This document shows, one piece after another, positions 59,710-64,000 of a stretch of DNA of 64,000 nucleotides. The stretch comes from Mactromeris polynyma. Taxonomy: Eukaryota > Mollusca > Bivalvia > Venerida > Mactridae. The stretch lies in assembly GCA_032209605.1 (NCBI GenBank), contig JASFXZ010000003.1, forward strand, positions 4,776,807 to 4,840,806. Reading direction: 5' to 3'. Positions within the stretch are counted from its first letter, which is position 1. The number at the start of each line of letters is the position of its first letter. The position numbers were made by a program, and so were the translations under genes. Under the pieces are notes generated by a model. The model did not search any database. It was not told where the DNA came from and worked only from the letters and a program-made list of their open reading frames with translations.

Positions 59710-60530
59710 ATTTACAGCTGACTCCAGCAAAGACAGATGCACAGACAGACACAATCATCTTGTAAGAACATTTACAAACACAAGGGTACTCTCATACAAT
59801 CTCTGGGGCATTCAGTAGGTTAAATACGGTATGAAATTTCAAAATCTTAACAAATGGGGTTCATGAGACAAACATGGACAAACATAAATCTAATATTAAA
59901 CACTGTTATTTATACTGTCTCATATGCACAAAAGATTTATTGAAATAGCAGAAAATGAAAGTTAAACAGAAATGAGAAAAATGAGAAAAATGAGAAAAGA
60001 AATTGTATTTGAACACCGATATTAATGGTGCCGAAAAATGAAAAAGTAAATATAAAAAGTGGGAGAAAGTTTTAATTAAAGATAGTTGAAAGAATATTTG
60101 AATGTCCCGAGACAGGTCTGTATCAGTAATATCTCCATGCCCAGTTATATTTTGATAATGTTAGACAATTAATCATCAAAAACCTTCGCGTGTTAGGTCA
60201 CTGTTCGTGTCAGAGTTGCAGATTTCGGTCTACCATTGTATAAGGGATTACTTTTTAAGCTCATTTAAATATAAGAATGTAACATTACATGGTCAAGGGG
60301 AAAATAAAACTGGAATATAATGCATGGTTTGGGGATTTATCGTAGTTAGGCATTCCACATGTAGTCTTCAAAACTAAAGTTTACAGCTAGGTATTTATTT
60401 CTATAATCAGTCAACAAATATGGACACAAACACAAATAATGGTCTTCCTCACACATAGTTGAAAATGCAGTCTGGAATTGATGTTTAAGGCTACTGCATG
60501 AAGAGCTATATTAGAAGTGAAAGCGAAATA

Positions 60531-60721
60531 CAAACGGATCTCGTTAATCAAATTCATTGGGTCTGAAATTTTATTCGAATAATACATGGTTTAAATAGCC
60601 CATTTAAATTCATTGTGCCGAAGAAGATACATCGGGACCTGATACATCAGGATCGGATATTTATTTCAGATGATACAAAGTATTTGGGTAGAAGGTTGTT
60701 GAATAAACGAGATCCGACTGT
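60531..60721. mobile_element. foldback element, family B
   Basis: CGGATCTCGTTAATCAAATTC ... AATAAACGAGATCCGACTGT, with a small internal duplication around GGGACCTGATAC/AGGATCGGATA. Confidence 0.75.
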
Positions 60722-60747
60722 ATGTCAATCTGCTAATTTACTGTTAT

Positions 60748-60896
60748 GTAAAGTCGGACCTCATTTATTCAACAACCCTCTACCTTTGTATCATCTGAAA
60801 TAATTGTCAGGTCCCAATGTATCTTCTTATGCACCTCACATTGCAATGTGCAATTCTTCGGGCCCGATGAATTTGAATGAACGAGGTTTGACTGTA
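60748..60896. mobile_element. foldback element, family B
   Basis: AAAGTCGGACCTCATTTATTC ... GAACGAGGTTTGACTGT. It lies 26 bases from the copy before, as a tandem pair. Confidence 0.75.
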
Positions 60897-63800
60897 TATC
60901 AACAAGTTCTGCTTTCATTCCATGCATAGGTCTCCATGATCCAAAAATGGTTCTAATTTCAACTTGTAAGACTGATCGTTTGTAAAATCATTACCTTTCA
61001 TTATCAGTACACTGACTGACACAATGTATATAAGATAGGTTAGCTGCATTGCTGTTTAGTCAAACCTCTACAAATCAATGCGATTATACATGGAATACAA
61101 ATTACACTGTATTCATGAAGCCAGCTAGGGAATCCCACACTTAAAATAATATCTATTCACTACGAAAATATGAAAGCCTTTTGTATTTAGTACAATCCAG
61201 GAGGATGGTCAATAAGTCTGAAGCTATTGATAGATCGCAGTGAATTAACATTATCAGTAATCTAAAGGAGTTCAATGTTAAACAGTTTGTTTCCATTGGT
61301 TACAAGCTGTAATATAGAAATGTCGTGTTGTGAAACATTGCACACAAACCTGTGTTCAAAGCTCATATATTCCACCACCAATAAAGAAAAAATAATCAAA
61401 AATGAAAATTGTGAAATGAATACACATCTACTATGTGTGACCAATCCATATGGCATTAAGCAATTCTCAGATTCGGATAAAAACATAATGGAATGGACGT
61501 ACATATAAATTCTTACAAATGAATTATTTACAAGGGATGCAGACGGGGGGATGACAGCAGAGACTCCAAAATGGCCGCTGGAGTTGCTAGGTAACAGTTG
61601 GAAAAGAAACGTCAGGAGAAATATAGCGTAGAACAGAGGAAATGTGTGACATTATACTCGATACATTCCATGACATGCGAGACGAATGAGTACATATTTA
61701 CATGTCAATGTACATACATACATATAGGGGTGTGACAGAACAGGCATTTTCATGCTGTATACATAACATATCAAGTGGTATTTGATTTTTGACGGGGACC
61801 GCTCCATTATATATAGCATGTGATCATTTTATCAGTCTTACCCATTTCCTAAGTAGTTGTTTCTCCTACAATTCACAAGTACACAATACTCATGCGTAAA
61901 CAAAACATCTAACACATTACAAATACGATACATGTACGTCTAAGCCCTTAATTGTACATCGCTTTAAATAAGGGCCAATATGTAGAAACCAACACTAAAG
62001 TATAGAAGCTTTTGATAAAAAATTTGACTTCAGTTACACGTTTTAAATGCTTATACATGTAATTGTCAAAAAGGGGATTTACAATTTCGACAGATTAATG
62101 ATACTCAATACATGTATACACCATTATTGGACAAACAAGGATAAAAGCCAATGAGGTCATAGTATTTTTAACAAAGAATTTTTGGGTTCACGGTTAATTA
62201 TCACTCTTACATACATAAGAGATGATAGGTATTTACGTGTTGTCTACATTTTGTTAACAATGCAGAGTATTGAACCCTGAATGTGATGCGTATAAGCACT
62301 AATTATTGTTATTTTCACTGAAGCCGAGACACAAATGCATCACATATACTATGACGAGTTAACACATTACATAACATAACTAACGAAATCCATGCTTACC
62401 ACAAAAAATCACTGCAAAATTTTGACACAATAAATAGACATGCTAATTACGTGCAATCTTCTACTTTAAATCTCTCAAAATCTACTTACATTCCTAGCCC
62501 TGACATTTAACCGTTTCTATGGTTAAAATCATTCATACATTAAATAATGCACCATGAATTCAAACATTTGTAAATAAAAATATAATTTATTTTCCTCCAA
62601 TATATGAAAAGTTTAAAGACATGCGGACAGTCAAACAAAAAAAGTTCGAAAGCAGTTTCTAGTTAGCTTTAAATTGATTCCATAAGCCATTGAAGAAAAA
62701 AGCAATTCACAGCTGGATCATATCCATGCAAAGATGGGGTTTTATTTTTGTTGCAGAAATTTAAATCATACCTTTATAAATTAGACATATACCTAAAAAC
62801 ACCTAACTGGGATGTATTTTTGTTAGAATTACAAAACAAATATTGAGAGAGAAAAAAAATGCATGAAACAAACTAGCAAAATATTTTCCTGTCAATAAAC
62901 TACTGTATTATTACAATAACCTGGGGTTATTTAATGTTGGATTACAATATTTTTCTACGCTTTAACAGCCATGTTTAATTATCAGCTAGGCTTTCAAATG
63001 TAATGTAAAGACATGCAAACCCTATATCACATTGTAATGAATGCCGCAATTGCTCCATCATTGGACAGGCGGCCATTGATCTGACATGCCATGCTTTCAT
63101 TCAAACGATGGGATACGATAATCAATCATATTGTCATACGCCTTCACATCATAGATACATAAAAGCACGCTATAAACATTAAAATTCAACTGTGTGAAAG
63201 GAAAAATCAATTTCGGAATTATAGTTTTACTGATTACGAATTTACCGTAAAATATTGGATGTTTAAATGGTTAAAAAATTACACAATTTAACCAAATGCA
63301 TAAAAATTCAAACTAACAAGAGAAAAACTATTACTCAACCGTTATTTTGTTAATGATGAGTTACATAGGATAAAACTAAATAAATTCTAGCAGAAAAATA
63401 TTATTTGAAGCCAAATCAATTAAAAATAAATAGCTAGGCAATATGACTCAGTTTACGGTACAGCCACCTGATCAAGTCATCTAGATGCAATTTCGATCTG
63501 ATACAATTATCTTCGATCACACTTAACTACAGTGCAAGACTTATAGTTCACAATCTCTTTCCCAACACCCATTGTTTGGTGAAAAATCTGGGCTTATCTT
63601 ATAATTGAGAGCCCATTATTGATATGAGCAAACAAGTCTTGGTACGAAAAATGAACTTCAAATCTACCCACTCAAGTAAAGTATCTATTCAATACAGTAT
63701 TTTCTAAAACATACTTCGTATTACATGTCTAATGGGAATAAATTTAAGTATGTATTCACACGTCCATATTCTATAAACCTGCATTGATAATCATATTCCA

Positions 63801-64000
63801 TTATTCACCTTATAAGCTTTTCATAAGCTTTGAAAATTTCTCCCAAGCAAAATCTGAACTTAAAAGAGCTTAAGTTGCATGCAACTAGAGATATTCAAAA
63901 GGGCTGAACCGTTTAAATGCTTAGTTTTATGGACAAATTAATACACATTACATGAGATAGCAAAACTATACATGCTATATAAACGCATAACAAATTCCCC

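Larger units (their letters stand above)
58470..64000. other. 5.5 kb without a recognised exon, probably intron of the QRICH2-like gene
   Basis: The open frame at 58469 means the gene continues this way. I see two foldback elements of the GGACCTC family (60531-60721, 60748-60896), one GC-rich foldback element (59513-59709) and a short ATGAGAAAA repeat near 59970-59998. Short upstream exons could be hidden here. Confidence 0.5.

Noticed and set aside
61549..61620. Possible promoter or first exon around CAAAATGGCCGCTGGAG
   Set aside because: It is only a short GC-richer stretch; no splice site joins it in phase to a known exon.

Overview
The window is eukaryotic nuclear DNA: AT-rich, intron-rich, with GT-AG splice sites, polyadenylation signals, LINE fragments, foldback/MITE-like elements and many intronic minisatellites. 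The gene content and repeat style (many ACATGTAT-type words, a 'GGGAGATAACT' word, CR1/L2-like LINEs, tRNA-derived SINE remnants) suggest a mollusc, probably a bivalve. That assignment is inference; nothing here fixes the species.

Two protein genes face each other tail to tail. On the + strand (1784-21565) I could assemble 18 in-phase exons of a WD-repeat protein related to the WDR49/WDR64 family. They give 976 codons plus a stop, and the 5' end lies before the window. On the - strand (58469 down to 27934) I could assemble 17 exons, including two tentative microexons of 12 and 9 nt, of a coiled-coil protein with the DUF4795 core of QRICH2/C16orf96. They give 806 codons plus a stop, and the N-terminus lies beyond the window or was not recognised. 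All exon junctions in both models keep the reading frame. Members of both families are linked to cilia or sperm flagella, so this may be a convergent pair with related expression; that is inference.

Layout: 1-1783, intron of the WD gene with a short minisatellite. 1784-21565, WD gene, whose introns carry 20-, 36-, 13- and 44-bp tandem arrays and several foldback elements. 21566-27933, intergenic: WD-gene poly(A) signal, a LINE 3' remnant ending in an ATT tail, foldback elements and probably the long 3' UTR of the QRICH2-like gene. 27934-58469, QRICH2-like gene with large introns holding 47-, 26-, 60- and 59-bp minisatellites, SINE remnants, foldback elements and, antisense to the gene, a LINE with an intact 1047-codon endonuclease/reverse transcriptase frame (49263-52406). 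58470-64000, probably intron; no exon recognised.

I see no bacterial operon, CRISPR array or clearly new enzymatic system. The most interesting items are a minisatellite whose last unit is itself the splice acceptor of the next exon, the two candidate microexons, the 60-bp array with multi-unit higher-order structure, the apparently young LINE with a partial PHD-like finger, and clustered families of palindromic non-autonomous elements.
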